The notes: generated by a model from the sequence alone, not told the origin. DNA of 7,930 nucleotides from Candidatus Zixiibacteriota bacterium (GCA_023134875.1 JAGLUH010000111.1:1-7930), one strand, 5' to 3'. Positions 1-5,880 are shown, counted from the stretch's first letter. Translations and numbers: made by a program.

Positions 1-1401
1 TCTCTCTACGCCGGTATTCTTCTACTCCTGCCGATTGTTGCTATGGCAATCAATTCCACTTCCTATACCGATAACCATGTTCCCCAGCCGCATTACAATC
101 TCCAATTACCGGCCAGTTCGCTGGTGCGCAGCACTCTCAACCTGCGGTCCCAATATGTGGCACTGCGGCTTGGTCGTATCGAAAAGGAGGTCGCTCGCCT
201 GCAAACCGCTGAGTTGAAAGACAGCCTGCAGGTGCGGATCGCGCGCTTTCGCCGCGATTATCGCGACATGAAAAGATACAACAGCACTTTGAGCAAGTTT
301 GAAGGCCTGCTCAAGCGGCCTCGAGCCGACAGTCTGAGCACGCATGCGCAAGAAACCTTCCCGCGTCTGGATAGCCTAATCTCGGCCCTTGAGCCGGGTA
401 ACGTTAAGCAGAATCTGCAACAGTTGCTGCAACAGGTCAGGACTGATTATCGCGATAACCAATACTTCAAGAAGATGCTGAGAGCATTTGACCGACAATT
501 GACGGACGGCGTTACGGACATCTCAGTATGGCTAAGCGAGAAGGACCCTTGCGGGGCGGTGAGCAGTCTGCACAAGCAAGAGGATGATTTGGGTGGAGAG
601 GGGCGTCGGCGTTTTCGGGTGCCGGATTCGGACAAGGAACCGCAAGCAGGATCGCTTCTGCTGGGCACAGATGAGGATGGTTACGATAATCTCTATCTGT
701 TGCTGCGCGGCGCGCGGACGGCACTTCTGCTTGGTTTGCTCACCTCTTTCTGGTCGCTGCTGTTTGGTGTGCCGACCGGCCTATTGCTTTCCGGTTTCTG
801 GCGGTCGCTTTCTTTTCCAGGGAGAGATGGAGGTTTCTTCGGAAAACTGTTTGCGATTTTCGATCGTGCAGCTACTCGTGGCAGCTTCTTTGCGGTGAAT
901 CTGCTCCTTTCTTTTCCTCGCTACATTTTGATTCTGATAGTCCTGAGCTATGGGGAGATCACCATTACCTCCTACGCCGTCGCCGTTGCTGCCCTCAACA
1001 TCCCCCGCATCAGCCTGATTATCAGCAGCAAGTTCCAGGAAATCAAGCAGTCACAGTTCTTTCAGGTGGCTCGGCACCTGGGAGTGAAACGAAGCAGCCT
1101 GATCCTCAAACATGGGTTATGGTCGCACTGTCGACGGATATTGTTAATACAAGCGATTTTCTGTTTCTCCGATGCGGTGATGATTGAAACGACCATGAGC
1201 TACTTGAATGTCGGTCTCAAGCCGGATAGCTGGGGCTTCATGTTGAGACATTCGGTCGACGCACTTCTTCTTAACCGGAACATCGATATCTTTGGCTATT
1301 GGTGGCTACCTTTTTTCCCGATTGTTTGTCTGGTCGTCACTATCTGGGCATTGCAGCTTCTGGGCGAGGGTGTGAATAAATGGTATGAAAGTCGGGGATA
1401 G
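1..1401 (+). CDS. Opp/Dpp-family ABC transporter permease (DppC/OppC type) with large periplasmic insertion, 5' partial
   Basis: Inner-membrane permease subunit of a peptide-type ABC transporter. The frame is open from base 1. The first in-window ATG (43) lies inside a hydrophobic run (window residues 5-15) that looks like membrane helix 1, so the true start is upstream. Seen, in window numbering (add 14 to residues counted from that ATG): helix 1; a hydrophilic, mostly helical segment of about 200 residues; the family motif LGTDEDGYD (221-229; usually LGTDxxGRD) followed by RGARTALLLG; several hydrophobic helices; then the cytoplasmic EAA-type loop (QVARHLGV, about 355-362) and the C-terminal signature NVGLKPDSWGFML. 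The usual Pro of the RHxLPN stretch is Trp (KHGLW). Known DppC proteins have only a few dozen residues between helix 1 and LGTD, and YejE has around a hundred, so this insertion is unusually large. The stop lies 2 bases before the ATPase gene. The family call is firm; the substrate is unknown. Confidence 0.9.
   Translation, partial: SLYAGILLLLPIVAMAINSTSYTDNHVPQPHYNLQLPASSLVRSTLNLRSQYVALRLGRIEKEVARLQTAELKDSLQVRIARFRRDYRDMKRYNSTLSKFEGLLKRPRADSLSTHAQETFPRLDSLISALEPGNVKQNLQQLLQQVRTDYRDNQYFKKMLRAFDRQLTDGVTDISVWLSEKDPCGAVSSLHKQEDDLGGEGRRRFRVPDSDKEPQAGSLLLGTDEDGYDNLYLLLRGARTALLLGLLTSFWSLLFGVPTGLLLSGFWRSLSFPGRDGGFFGKLFAIFDRAATRGSFFAVNLLLSFPRYILILIVLSYGEITITSYAVAVAALNIPRISLIISSKFQEIKQSQFFQVARHLGVKRSSLILKHGLWSHCRRILLIQAIFCFSDAVMIETTMSYLNVGLKPDSWGFMLRHSVDALLLNRNIDIFGYWWLPFFPIVCLVVTIWALQLLGEGVNKWYESRG
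175..501 (+). repeat. Internal protein duplication: two 46-residue DYRD modules in the permease's periplasmic insertion
   Basis: Bases 175-312 and 364-501 encode two segments that align without a gap at a fixed offset of 63 residues. By my hand alignment 13 of 46 positions are identical: R, L, K, LQ, R, DYRD, L, F and a final L. Most remaining hydrophobic positions are conservatively replaced (I/L, V/I, I/L, F/V, Y/F). The consensus is LQx6RxDYRDx7LxxFxxxL, with hydrophobic spacing that suggests paired amphipathic helices or a coiled coil. Both copies lie between membrane helix 1 and the LGTD motif, which is extracytoplasmic in this permease fold. Apart from an 11-base match over the DYRD codons, nucleotide similarity is low, so this is an old protein-level duplication. 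Confidence 0.7.
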
Positions 1402-1403
1402 AA

Positions 1404-2471
1404 ATGCCTAATTCCGAGATCGTCCTCAAGGTGGAGGGATTGTGTGTCTATTTCGACAATGGCGGTCACTTCATCAGAGCGGTGGATGGTGTGGAATTGG
1501 ACTGTTGGCAGGGGCAGACCACCGCTATTCTCGGCGAGTCCGGTTCGGGAAAGACGATTACCGCCAAAGCGATAATGGGCTTGATTAAGCACACTCCCGG
1601 CGTGATCTCGGGTCGCATTCTGTTCGGTAATCAAGACCTCACCGCCAACCTTGAGAAAATCTGCCGGGTCAGTAACTCCAATTACGGCCTCACCATAAGC
1701 AAGGATACCAATCACTGGCATCAGTTACTAAAACACCGCATGGCGCCTCTCTACGGCCGGAAACTGGCTTATATATTTCAGGAGCCGACCCGGACTCTTG
1801 ATCCCCTGCTACCGATAGGAAAGCAAATTGAGCGGGTGGCAGCGAGGTTCTCACGTGCCGAGGGGGCTGGTTCACGCGAGAGGGTTCTTAATCTCCTGGA
1901 ATGCATCGATCTGAAACCCGCAAGCAGCTACGTTGGCAGGTATCCCTATGAATTGAGTACCGGCCAGTGTCAACGCCTGGTGGTTGCGCTGGTGCTTCTG
2001 CCGCGTCCTCGGTTGATTATCGCCGACGAACCGACAAGCTCGCTTGATGTACTGACCCAGAAAACGGTTCTCGATTATCTCAGATCGCGCCAGATACAGG
2101 ATCACTTTGCGATCATGCTGATAACCCATAGCACCGATTTAGTGCGGGAATACTCACAGGAGGTTGTCGTCTTGTTCGCCGGCAGGACGGTGGAACGAAT
2201 AGCAACCCCTTTGATCGACAATGGCTCACAACTGCATCCCTATACCGAAATGTTGGTGCGGTCGGAAAGCGTGCGACAAGTGCAGGAACCTGCCGGCAAG
2301 GAGATGATCGATCACAGTCTTACCGGCTGCATCTACCGGCAGCGTTGTCACTACTATCGACAAGCTCAATCCCACCTGCGTGGACTATGCGAGTCAGAGA
2401 ATCCGCCCTTGATTTCCATCGGTGACGGACATCAAGTTGCCTGCTGGAAATATCAAGATAGCGCTGACTGA
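1404..2471 (+). CDS. Opp/Dpp-family ABC transporter ATP-binding protein (DppD/OppD type)
   Basis: Cytoplasmic ATPase that would power the permease encoded immediately upstream; the ATG is 2 bases after that stop, with GGGGA as likely ribosome site. Seen in the 355 residues: Walker A GESGSGKT (44-51), Q-loop Gln126 in YIFQEP, signature LSTGQCQR (184-191), Walker B LIIADE (204-209), D-loop SSLD and H-loop His242. The C-terminal Opp/Dpp extension has cysteines 309, 315, 329 and 347 in the GCx5Cx13C...C pattern typical of the oligopeptide_HPY region, which can hold an iron-sulfur cluster in some members. Two oddities: the first Gly of LSGGQ is Thr, and about 25 extra residues (about 84-112) lie between the GNQDL strand and the Q-loop compared with E. 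coli OppD. Catalytic residues are intact, so it should be an active ATPase. The substrate cannot be read from sequence. Confidence 0.93.
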   Translation: MPNSEIVLKVEGLCVYFDNGGHFIRAVDGVELDCWQGQTTAILGESGSGKTITAKAIMGLIKHTPGVISGRILFGNQDLTANLEKICRVSNSNYGLTISKDTNHWHQLLKHRMAPLYGRKLAYIFQEPTRTLDPLLPIGKQIERVAARFSRAEGAGSRERVLNLLECIDLKPASSYVGRYPYELSTGQCQRLVVALVLLPRPRLIIADEPTSSLDVLTQKTVLDYLRSRQIQDHFAIMLITHSTDLVREYSQEVVVLFAGRTVERIATPLIDNGSQLHPYTEMLVRSESVRQVQEPAGKEMIDHSLTGCIYRQRCHYYRQAQSHLRGLCESENPPLISIGDGHQVACWKYQDSAD

Positions 2472-2510
2472 GTCGACTATAAGTTTGACAAAGGGGGGAT
2501 CAGGCAGCGC
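2461..2510. terminator. Inverted repeat joining the two convergent stop codons; candidate bidirectional terminator
   Basis: The left arm GCGCTGACTGA (2461-2471) and the right arm TCAGGCAGCGC (2500-2510) are complementary at 10 of 11 positions, separated by 28 bases. Each arm ends exactly on the stop codon of one of the two converging ATPase genes. A hairpin would form in the transcript of either strand. There is no U-tract on either side, so it is not a classical intrinsic terminator and may instead act as a 3'-end barrier or do nothing. Confidence 0.4.
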
Positions 2511-3498
2511 CGATATCTGGTAGTTGATCCGGTTTGAGTTCTGACCGGAAATGGCAGGCGATTTCACTGCTGCCCATCCGTTCCATATGTGGATGCTGAT
2601 TCAGGCAGATGGTTGGTCTCTGCAGCCGCGCGAAAAGAGGACAGCCCTGGAAGGCCAGGGGGCAGCCGTTGCCGGTAAAATGCGTGCTCGCTTCTCTCGT
2701 CGTTGGCGCCCCTGCCGCAATCTCAGCGCCTCGCTTGAGTATCAGCCGTGCAGTATACGGATGCAATACCTCGGCCTTGTTTGCGCCATTGACTTCAAGT
2801 TTCTGCAGTAACAGCGACTGATTCATAACCAGAATATGGTCACATATATCATTTACGACTTCCAGGTCATGCGAAATCAGAAGCACGCCGACGCCGTACT
2901 CCTCACGCAACCTCGCCAGTTGAGTGGCGATCTGGTATTTCAGGACAGTATCCAATCCTGAGAAGGGCTCGTCAGCAATGAGAATCTTCGGCATCACAAA
3001 CAGGTTTAAGAGCACCGAAATCCTGCGTTTCTGGCCGATGCTGAGCTTGTCAGGCAGCAAGTCCAGGAGAATCGGGTCTAGGGAAAAAAACCCGAGCAGT
3101 TCATCGATGTCCTTCGCAAAGCAATCCCGATGGCAGCCTGAAGAATGGTGATACTCCTGGAGTGCAGCCTTGATTGTGAGATGGGGATTGAAATAGGATT
3201 CCGGATTCTGAAACACCAGGCGCACTTCCCGCCAGTACTTGCGCAACTGACGACCGGAAAAGGAAGAGATATCCCTTCCCTGGTATGTTATCTCACCGCT
3301 GGTCGTCTTCAGCATTCCGGTCAGTAGAAGAGCGGTGGTCGATTTGCCGCAACCACTCTGGCCGATTAGGCCGATGATCCTCTGGGGTAGTATCTCCAGG
3401 GACAGATCGCGGACAGCATAATGCCGGGAGTTTGGGGAAATATTGTTGCTCCGACCCAGAGTGCGGAATGCCTTCGAGATATCGATTGCTTTTAGCAT
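2500..3498 (-). CDS. Opp/Dpp-family ABC transporter ATP-binding protein (DppF/OppF type)
   Basis: Second ATPase of a peptide-type transporter, 332 residues from the chosen start. The frame extends upstream to 3624, but the ATG at 3498 begins the conserved first strand (MLKAIDISKAF), has GAGAGGA 8 bases upstream and lies just after a promoter-like sequence, so the longer form is unlikely. Seen: Walker A GQSGCGKST (46-54), Q-loop Gln97 in VFQNPE, signature LSIGQKRR (152-159), Walker B ILIADE (172-177), SGLD D-loop, H-loop His210, then HPYTARLI and a C-terminal tail with cysteines 279, 286, 298 and 315, as in OppD/DppF proteins. The first Gly of LSGGQ is Ile. The gene converges on the DppD-type gene with only 28 bases between stops, whereas dppD and dppF normally run in one operon. 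It is inferred to be the heterodimer partner of that ATPase, but it has its own promoter. Confidence 0.92.
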   Translation of the reverse strand: MLKAIDISKAFRTLGRSNNISPNSRHYAVRDLSLEILPQRIIGLIGQSGCGKSTTALLLTGMLKTTSGEITYQGRDISSFSGRQLRKYWREVRLVFQNPESYFNPHLTIKAALQEYHHSSGCHRDCFAKDIDELLGFFSLDPILLDLLPDKLSIGQKRRISVLLNLFVMPKILIADEPFSGLDTVLKYQIATQLARLREEYGVGVLLISHDLEVVNDICDHILVMNQSLLLQKLEVNGANKAEVLHPYTARLILKRGAEIAAGAPTTREASTHFTGNGCPLAFQGCPLFARLQRPTICLNQHPHMERMGSSEIACHFRSELKPDQLPDIGAA

Positions 3499-3506
3499 AG
3501 AGAATA

Positions 3507-3546
3507 TCCTCTCAGCATAATATAAGCCAATCCGGGAGGTTGGCAA
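3507..3546 (-). promoter_or_regulatory. Probable promoter and ribosome site of the DppF-type gene
   Basis: Read on the minus strand, TTGCCA (3546-3541) and TATATT (3524-3519) are each one mismatch from the sigma70 boxes, with a 16-base spacer. TATTAT (3522-3517) is an alternative -10 box with 18 bases. The ribosome site GAGAGGA (3513-3507) follows closely. The predicted transcription start falls almost on the ribosome site, giving a very short leader; this closeness is the main reason for doubt. Confidence 0.45.
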
Positions 3547-3552
3547 GCCAAT
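3525..3552. promoter_or_regulatory. Operator-like cluster: AGCCAAT direct repeat flanking an inverted TTGGC copy
   Basis: AGCCAAT occurs at 3525-3531 and again at 3546-3552, exactly 21 bases apart (two helical turns). Between them TTGGC (3540-3544) is an inverted copy that forms TTGGCAAGCCAA (3540-3551) with the second repeat. The cluster overlaps the -35 box and spacer of the putative DppF-type promoter, where a regulator could block or recruit polymerase. No regulator gene is in the window, so function is inference. Confidence 0.3.
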
Positions 3553-3642
3553 TTTGATCGTTCCTTGGGTCAGCGAGATTGATTTTGCTTTACCGCCGGA
3601 ACATACCCGTTTTGTTCTGCCCAATACTGGCCAAGATTATGC

Positions 3643-3671
3643 TTGACAGTGATTTAATGCCGGCATATATT
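3643..3671 (+). promoter_or_regulatory. Strong promoter of the rpsU-yqeY-cvpA-like operon
   Basis: TTGACA (3643-3648, perfect -35) is followed after exactly 17 bases by TATATT (3666-3671, 5 of 6 matches to the -10). The -10 region also reads TATATTTG, matching the Bacteroidota-type TAnnTTTG box. A GC-rich discriminator (GCGCCG) follows, as in growth-rate-controlled ribosomal promoters. The predicted start near 3678 gives a leader of about 60 bases that is strikingly U-rich (T runs at 3681-3685, 3690-3696 and 3707-3711), which could favour ribosome loading. This site and the DppF-type promoter account for most of the 239-base divergent intergenic region. Confidence 0.7.
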
Positions 3672-3720
3672 TGCGCCGAGTTTTTGTGGTTTTTTTGTCT
3701 CCAACCTTTTTGGTCAGTGA

Positions 3721-3730
3721 AGGGGGGGAA
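3721..3730 (+). promoter_or_regulatory. G-run ribosome-binding site of rpsU
   Basis: AGGGGGGGAA, with seven consecutive G, sits 7 bases before GTG 3738 and decides that start. It is not the textbook AGGAGG; pairing with CCUCC would need G-U wobbles. The frame is open upstream to an ATG at 3579, but the residues there show no S21 similarity. Confidence 0.55.
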
Positions 3731-3737
3731 GCTATAC

Positions 3738-3929
3738 GTGACTGGCGTTAGAGTTCGCGACGACGAATCATTTGAAAAAGCATTGAGACGTTTCAACAAG
3801 GTGTGCGAGAAAGCGGGAATACTGTCTGATATCAGGAGACACCAGCATTTTGAGAAGCCGTCAGATCGCCGCAAGCGGAAATTGAACGCAGCTAAGCGTA
3901 AATCCCGCCGCACCCGGGATCACAGGTAA
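3738..3929 (+). CDS. rpsU: 30S ribosomal protein bS21
   Basis: Small-subunit protein that binds near the 3' end of 16S rRNA by the mRNA/anti-Shine-Dalgarno region and takes part in initiation. The 63-residue product matches the family closely: [16 protein letters not shown], then [18 protein letters not shown], then a basic [14 protein letters not shown] tail, at the usual length of 60-70. The GTG start is preferred because family similarity begins there (TGVRVRDDE after the initiator) and a G-rich ribosome site precedes it. The stop TAA shares its last base with the ATG of yqeY, so the two are likely translationally coupled. It is first gene of an operon with a strong promoter. Assignment is essentially certain; the exact start is slightly less so. 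Confidence 0.95.
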   Translation: MTGVRVRDDESFEKALRRFNKVCEKAGILSDIRRHQHFEKPSDRRKRKLNAAKRKSRRTRDHR

Positions 3930-4375
3930 TGTCACTTCTCGATACTCTGAACTCCGATCTGAAGAAAGCCATCAAGAGTCGCAACTCGGATACGGCTGAA
4001 TTGATCCGGAGTCTGAAATCGGATATTAAGTATAAGGAGATTGAGAAGAAGGAACCGCTGATCGAGGAGGAGATTATCGCGGTTCTCTCCTCAGCCGCCA
4101 AGAAGCGGCGTGAGGCTATCGAGCAGTTTCAGGCGGGTGGTCGTGATGACCTGGTTCAGCGGGAAACCAGGCAACTCGATTTAATTATCAACTACCTGCC
4201 GAAACAGATGTCTGATGATGAGATTAGCGAGATGGTGCAAGCCGCGATTGAGGAGACTGGCGCGGCTACACCGGCGGACTTAGGCAAGGTGATGAAGGTG
4301 CTGATGCCCAGGATAAAAGGGCGTGCTGATGGCAGTAAGATCCGTCAGATTGTGTTCGCCAGACTCTCCGGCTGA
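3929..4375 (+). CDS. yqeY: GatB/YqeY domain-containing protein
   Basis: A 148-residue protein of the GatB/YqeY family, at the family's usual full length. YqeY resembles the C-terminal tRNA-binding tail of the amidotransferase subunit GatB, but is free-standing; its own role is not settled. Seen: N-terminal helical region SLLDTLNSDLKKAIKSR, the stretch LIRSLKSDIKYKEIEK, then AAKKRREAIEQFQAGGRDDL, INYLPKQMSDDEI, and the C-terminal small domain with DLGKVMKVLMPRIKGRADG, all recognisable family hallmarks. The ATG overlaps the rpsU stop (TAATG) with only a weak AGG upstream, supporting coupled translation. rpsU-yqeY is a common bacterial pairing, consistent with a translation-related task. Confidence 0.95.
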   Translation: MSLLDTLNSDLKKAIKSRNSDTAELIRSLKSDIKYKEIEKKEPLIEEEIIAVLSSAAKKRREAIEQFQAGGRDDLVQRETRQLDLIINYLPKQMSDDEISEMVQAAIEETGAATPADLGKVMKVLMPRIKGRADGSKIRQIVFARLSG

Positions 4376-4396
4376 TTTTTCCTGAATGCTTTTGGC

Positions 4397-4426
4397 CGGC
4401 AGGCTTTTAAAACAGTGCGCTTGCCG
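4397..4426 (+). other. RNA hairpin in the yqeY to cvpA-like intergenic region
   Basis: CGGCAGGC (4397-4404) pairs with GCTTGCCG (4419-4426) over 8 positions, one a G-U wobble, round a 14-base loop. No U-tract follows directly, so it is more likely a processing or mRNA-stability structure, or a leaky attenuator, than a classical terminator. It is the only clear structure I see in this 186-base gap; no convincing second promoter was found. Confidence 0.35.
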
Positions 4427-4561
4427 AACGATTTAAACAATACGATTTTCTCACAGGTAGCTGCAGAGAGGAGCGTCCGGCTTGTTGATATCGAGTTGGT
4501 CTTTAGTCGGAATCCTTTTTGCGACAGGAGAGGAAGCTCCAACATATCCAGGGAGGGAACG

Positions 4562-5212
4562 ATGCTGTTTAACCTCGTACCCCTGATTTTCGTGGTGGCC
4601 TTTATGGCTATCGGTTCCAAGAGAGGCTTTGTCCGTGAGCTAATGGGTATTGTCGCTTTATGTGCCGCCCTGATTATCACCACCGGCAAGCTCGATTTCA
4701 TTGCCGTGGAGATTGCCGGTGCGATTGATGCCTCACCCTTGACTGTTTCTATTATCGCTTTTGTTATTGTTCTCGGCTTGACTTTCGGGTTGTTCAAGCT
4801 GGTCGCGAAGTTGCTCTACAAACTGATCGAGATTCAAAAGCTGGGACAGCGGGATAAGTATGGCGGCGCCATTATCGGCGCGGTGCGTGGCTGGCTTATT
4901 GTCGGTGCGCTTTTGTTTGTCACTGTCCTGGTACCTTTGCCCCGCCCCTACTACACCCTGATGGATCAATCGGTTCTCGCCACCTCATCGCTGCGCTCGA
5001 TCCAGTATCTCTATGACGTGAGTGAACCGCTGCATCCGGAGTGGCCTTCATTCCTGGTCAAGGTGGAGAACTCCCTGACTTCTCCGGACTACGATAAAGT
5101 GCGGCAGGGTAAAGACAAGAGATCAGTTGAAACACGGATCAAGGATGAAATCGCACTGCGCCAGGCGCTCAACAAACTGCATTTCTATTACGGCGATGCG
5201 GATGAGTTCTGA
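4562..5212 (+). CDS. CvpA-family integral membrane protein
   Basis: A 216-residue inner-membrane protein with four predicted hydrophobic helices (about 3-18, 27-42, 58-82 and 102-126) and a hydrophilic C-terminal tail. Family hallmarks are the SKRGFVREL turn after helix 1 and DKYGGAIIGAVRG leading into helix 4. E. coli CvpA is needed for colicin V production and purF-operon function, but the molecular role of the family is unclear. The frame is open back to a GTG at 4415. ATG 4562 is chosen because GGGAGG lies 5 bases upstream and the first membrane helix begins there. The tail after residue 127 is polar and charged (SPDYDKVRQGKDKRS) and probably cytoplasmic. It follows yqeY by 186 bases, and its 3' end overlaps the lipoprotein gene. 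Confidence 0.85.
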   Translation: MLFNLVPLIFVVAFMAIGSKRGFVRELMGIVALCAALIITTGKLDFIAVEIAGAIDASPLTVSIIAFVIVLGLTFGLFKLVAKLLYKLIEIQKLGQRDKYGGAIIGAVRGWLIVGALLFVTVLVPLPRPYYTLMDQSVLATSSLRSIQYLYDVSEPLHPEWPSFLVKVENSLTSPDYDKVRQGKDKRSVETRIKDEIALRQALNKLHFYYGDADEF

Positions 5213-5801
5213 CCGCCGCCAGTCGGCAACAATCATTGCTTCACTGCTGACCATAATCCTGATTCTTATTCTCGCCTGCAAAAATTGCCCTGACAGTCGC
5301 GTCGCTGCTTATCTTGAGGCGCACAACAGCCACGATGTCGATAAGACCATGCGGCTCTTTGCTGATGATATCCGTTATGAGATAGTCGATATGTGGGTGG
5401 TCGAAGGTAGAGAGGAATTGGCGAAACTTGAGGGTTGGGATGCGGCCCTAAACAGCTGGTACACCTTTACGGATTACCAGGTCAACGGTGATACCGTTAC
5501 CTTCAAGATCGCCGAGTGCAACGATTGGTTCAAACTGGCCGGTATTAACGAAATGCGCTACGAGTTCGGCAGTATGATCTTCGACAACGGTCTTATTAAG
5601 GAAATCAGGGTCAAGCTGACTCCCGCCAGCATCGCTGCGGGGCAGAAGGCGTATTCGGCTGTCATGGAATGGGCATCACGGGAAAGACGTGACAAGGTGG
5701 CGCAATTGATGCCCGATGGTGAACTTGTCTACAACGCCGCTAACGCCAGGCAGTGGCTCTCTTTACTGCGAGACTGGAAGGAAGCTACCAACCAGCAGTA
5801 A
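5196..5801 (+). CDS. Putative NTF2-like (SnoaL-type) lipoprotein
   Basis: About 201 residues. The start is uncertain: ATG 5196 and ATG 5202 are both possible, neither with a clear ribosome site, and both lie within the end of the cvpA-like gene (17-base overlap from 5196), suggesting coupled translation. An earlier ATG at 5127 would add residues without signal character. Seen: a basic start (DRRQ), hydrophobic run SLLTIILILILA and Cys28, giving a type II signal peptide with lipobox ILA-C. The mature part begins VAAYLEAHNSHDVDKTMRLFA, the helix pattern of NTF2/SnoaL folds, followed by strands DIRYEIVDMWVVEG, YQVNGDTVTFKIAECNDW, MRYEFGSMIFDNGLIKEIRV. This cone-shaped fold usually binds a small ligand or serves as a scaffold. 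No catalytic assignment is possible. A helical C-terminal segment (SAVMEWASRERRDKVAQLMP) extends beyond the core fold. Envelope-anchored location is inferred. Confidence 0.75.
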   Translation: MRMSSDRRQSATIIASLLTIILILILACKNCPDSRVAAYLEAHNSHDVDKTMRLFADDIRYEIVDMWVVEGREELAKLEGWDAALNSWYTFTDYQVNGDTVTFKIAECNDWFKLAGINEMRYEFGSMIFDNGLIKEIRVKLTPASIAAGQKAYSAVMEWASRERRDKVAQLMPDGELVYNAANARQWLSLLRDWKEATNQQ

Positions 5802-5823
5802 GCAAACTATGTGAAGAAGCCAT

Positions 5824-5835
5824 CACCATTGTCAA
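5824..5835 (+). repeat. Intergenic 12-mer CACCATTGTCAA, copy 1
   Basis: The same 12 bases recur exactly at 7297-7308 in the next intergenic region downstream, and each copy is followed within a few bases by a related TTCTT...CTGAG string. An exact 12-mer pair can arise by chance in 7.9 kb, so only the shared intergenic setting and the flanking likeness make it notable. Confidence 0.3.
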
Positions 5836-5844
5836 AATCAATTT

Positions 5845-5880
5845 TCTTGACTGAGCCAAGATCACTTTACTCATTATATT
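5845..5880 (+). promoter_or_regulatory. Possible promoter and imperfect palindrome before the M1-like gene
   Basis: The 115-base gap before the M1-like gene contains TTGACT (5847-5852, 5 of 6 matches to -35) and an AT-rich stretch CATTATATT (5872-5880). The best -10 readings need spacers of 19 or more bases, so the promoter is weak on paper. TTGACT sits in the 17-base imperfect palindrome TCTTGACTGAGCCAAGA (5845-5861), in which 7 of 8 pairs match, a size suited to an operator. A start near 5885 would give a short leader ahead of GGAGG at 5907-5911. Confidence 0.3.

Noticed and set aside
1296..1721. 141-codon open frame on the minus strand across the permease/ATPase junction
   Set aside because: It lies antisense to two clearly conserved genes, shows no recognisable domain and has no ribosome site that I can see; it is a shadow frame.
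3499..3624. Upstream extension of the DppF-type gene by 42 residues
   Set aside because: The extra residues show no ABC similarity, while the ATG at 3498 has a ribosome site and starts the first conserved strand. A promoter-like sequence also lies inside the extension.
3579..3737. Upstream extension of the rpsU frame
   Set aside because: It would place the promoter inside the coding region and add 53 residues unlike any S21.
4415..4561. N-terminal extension of the cvpA-like gene from GTG 4415
   Set aside because: The GTG overlaps the loop of the intergenic hairpin, lacks a ribosome site, and the residues are hydrophilic with no CvpA similarity; ATG 4562 has GGGAGG.
4345..4797. 150-codon minus-strand frame opposite the cvpA-like gene
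   Set aside because: Its composition is the complement of membrane-helix codons, with no family resemblance.
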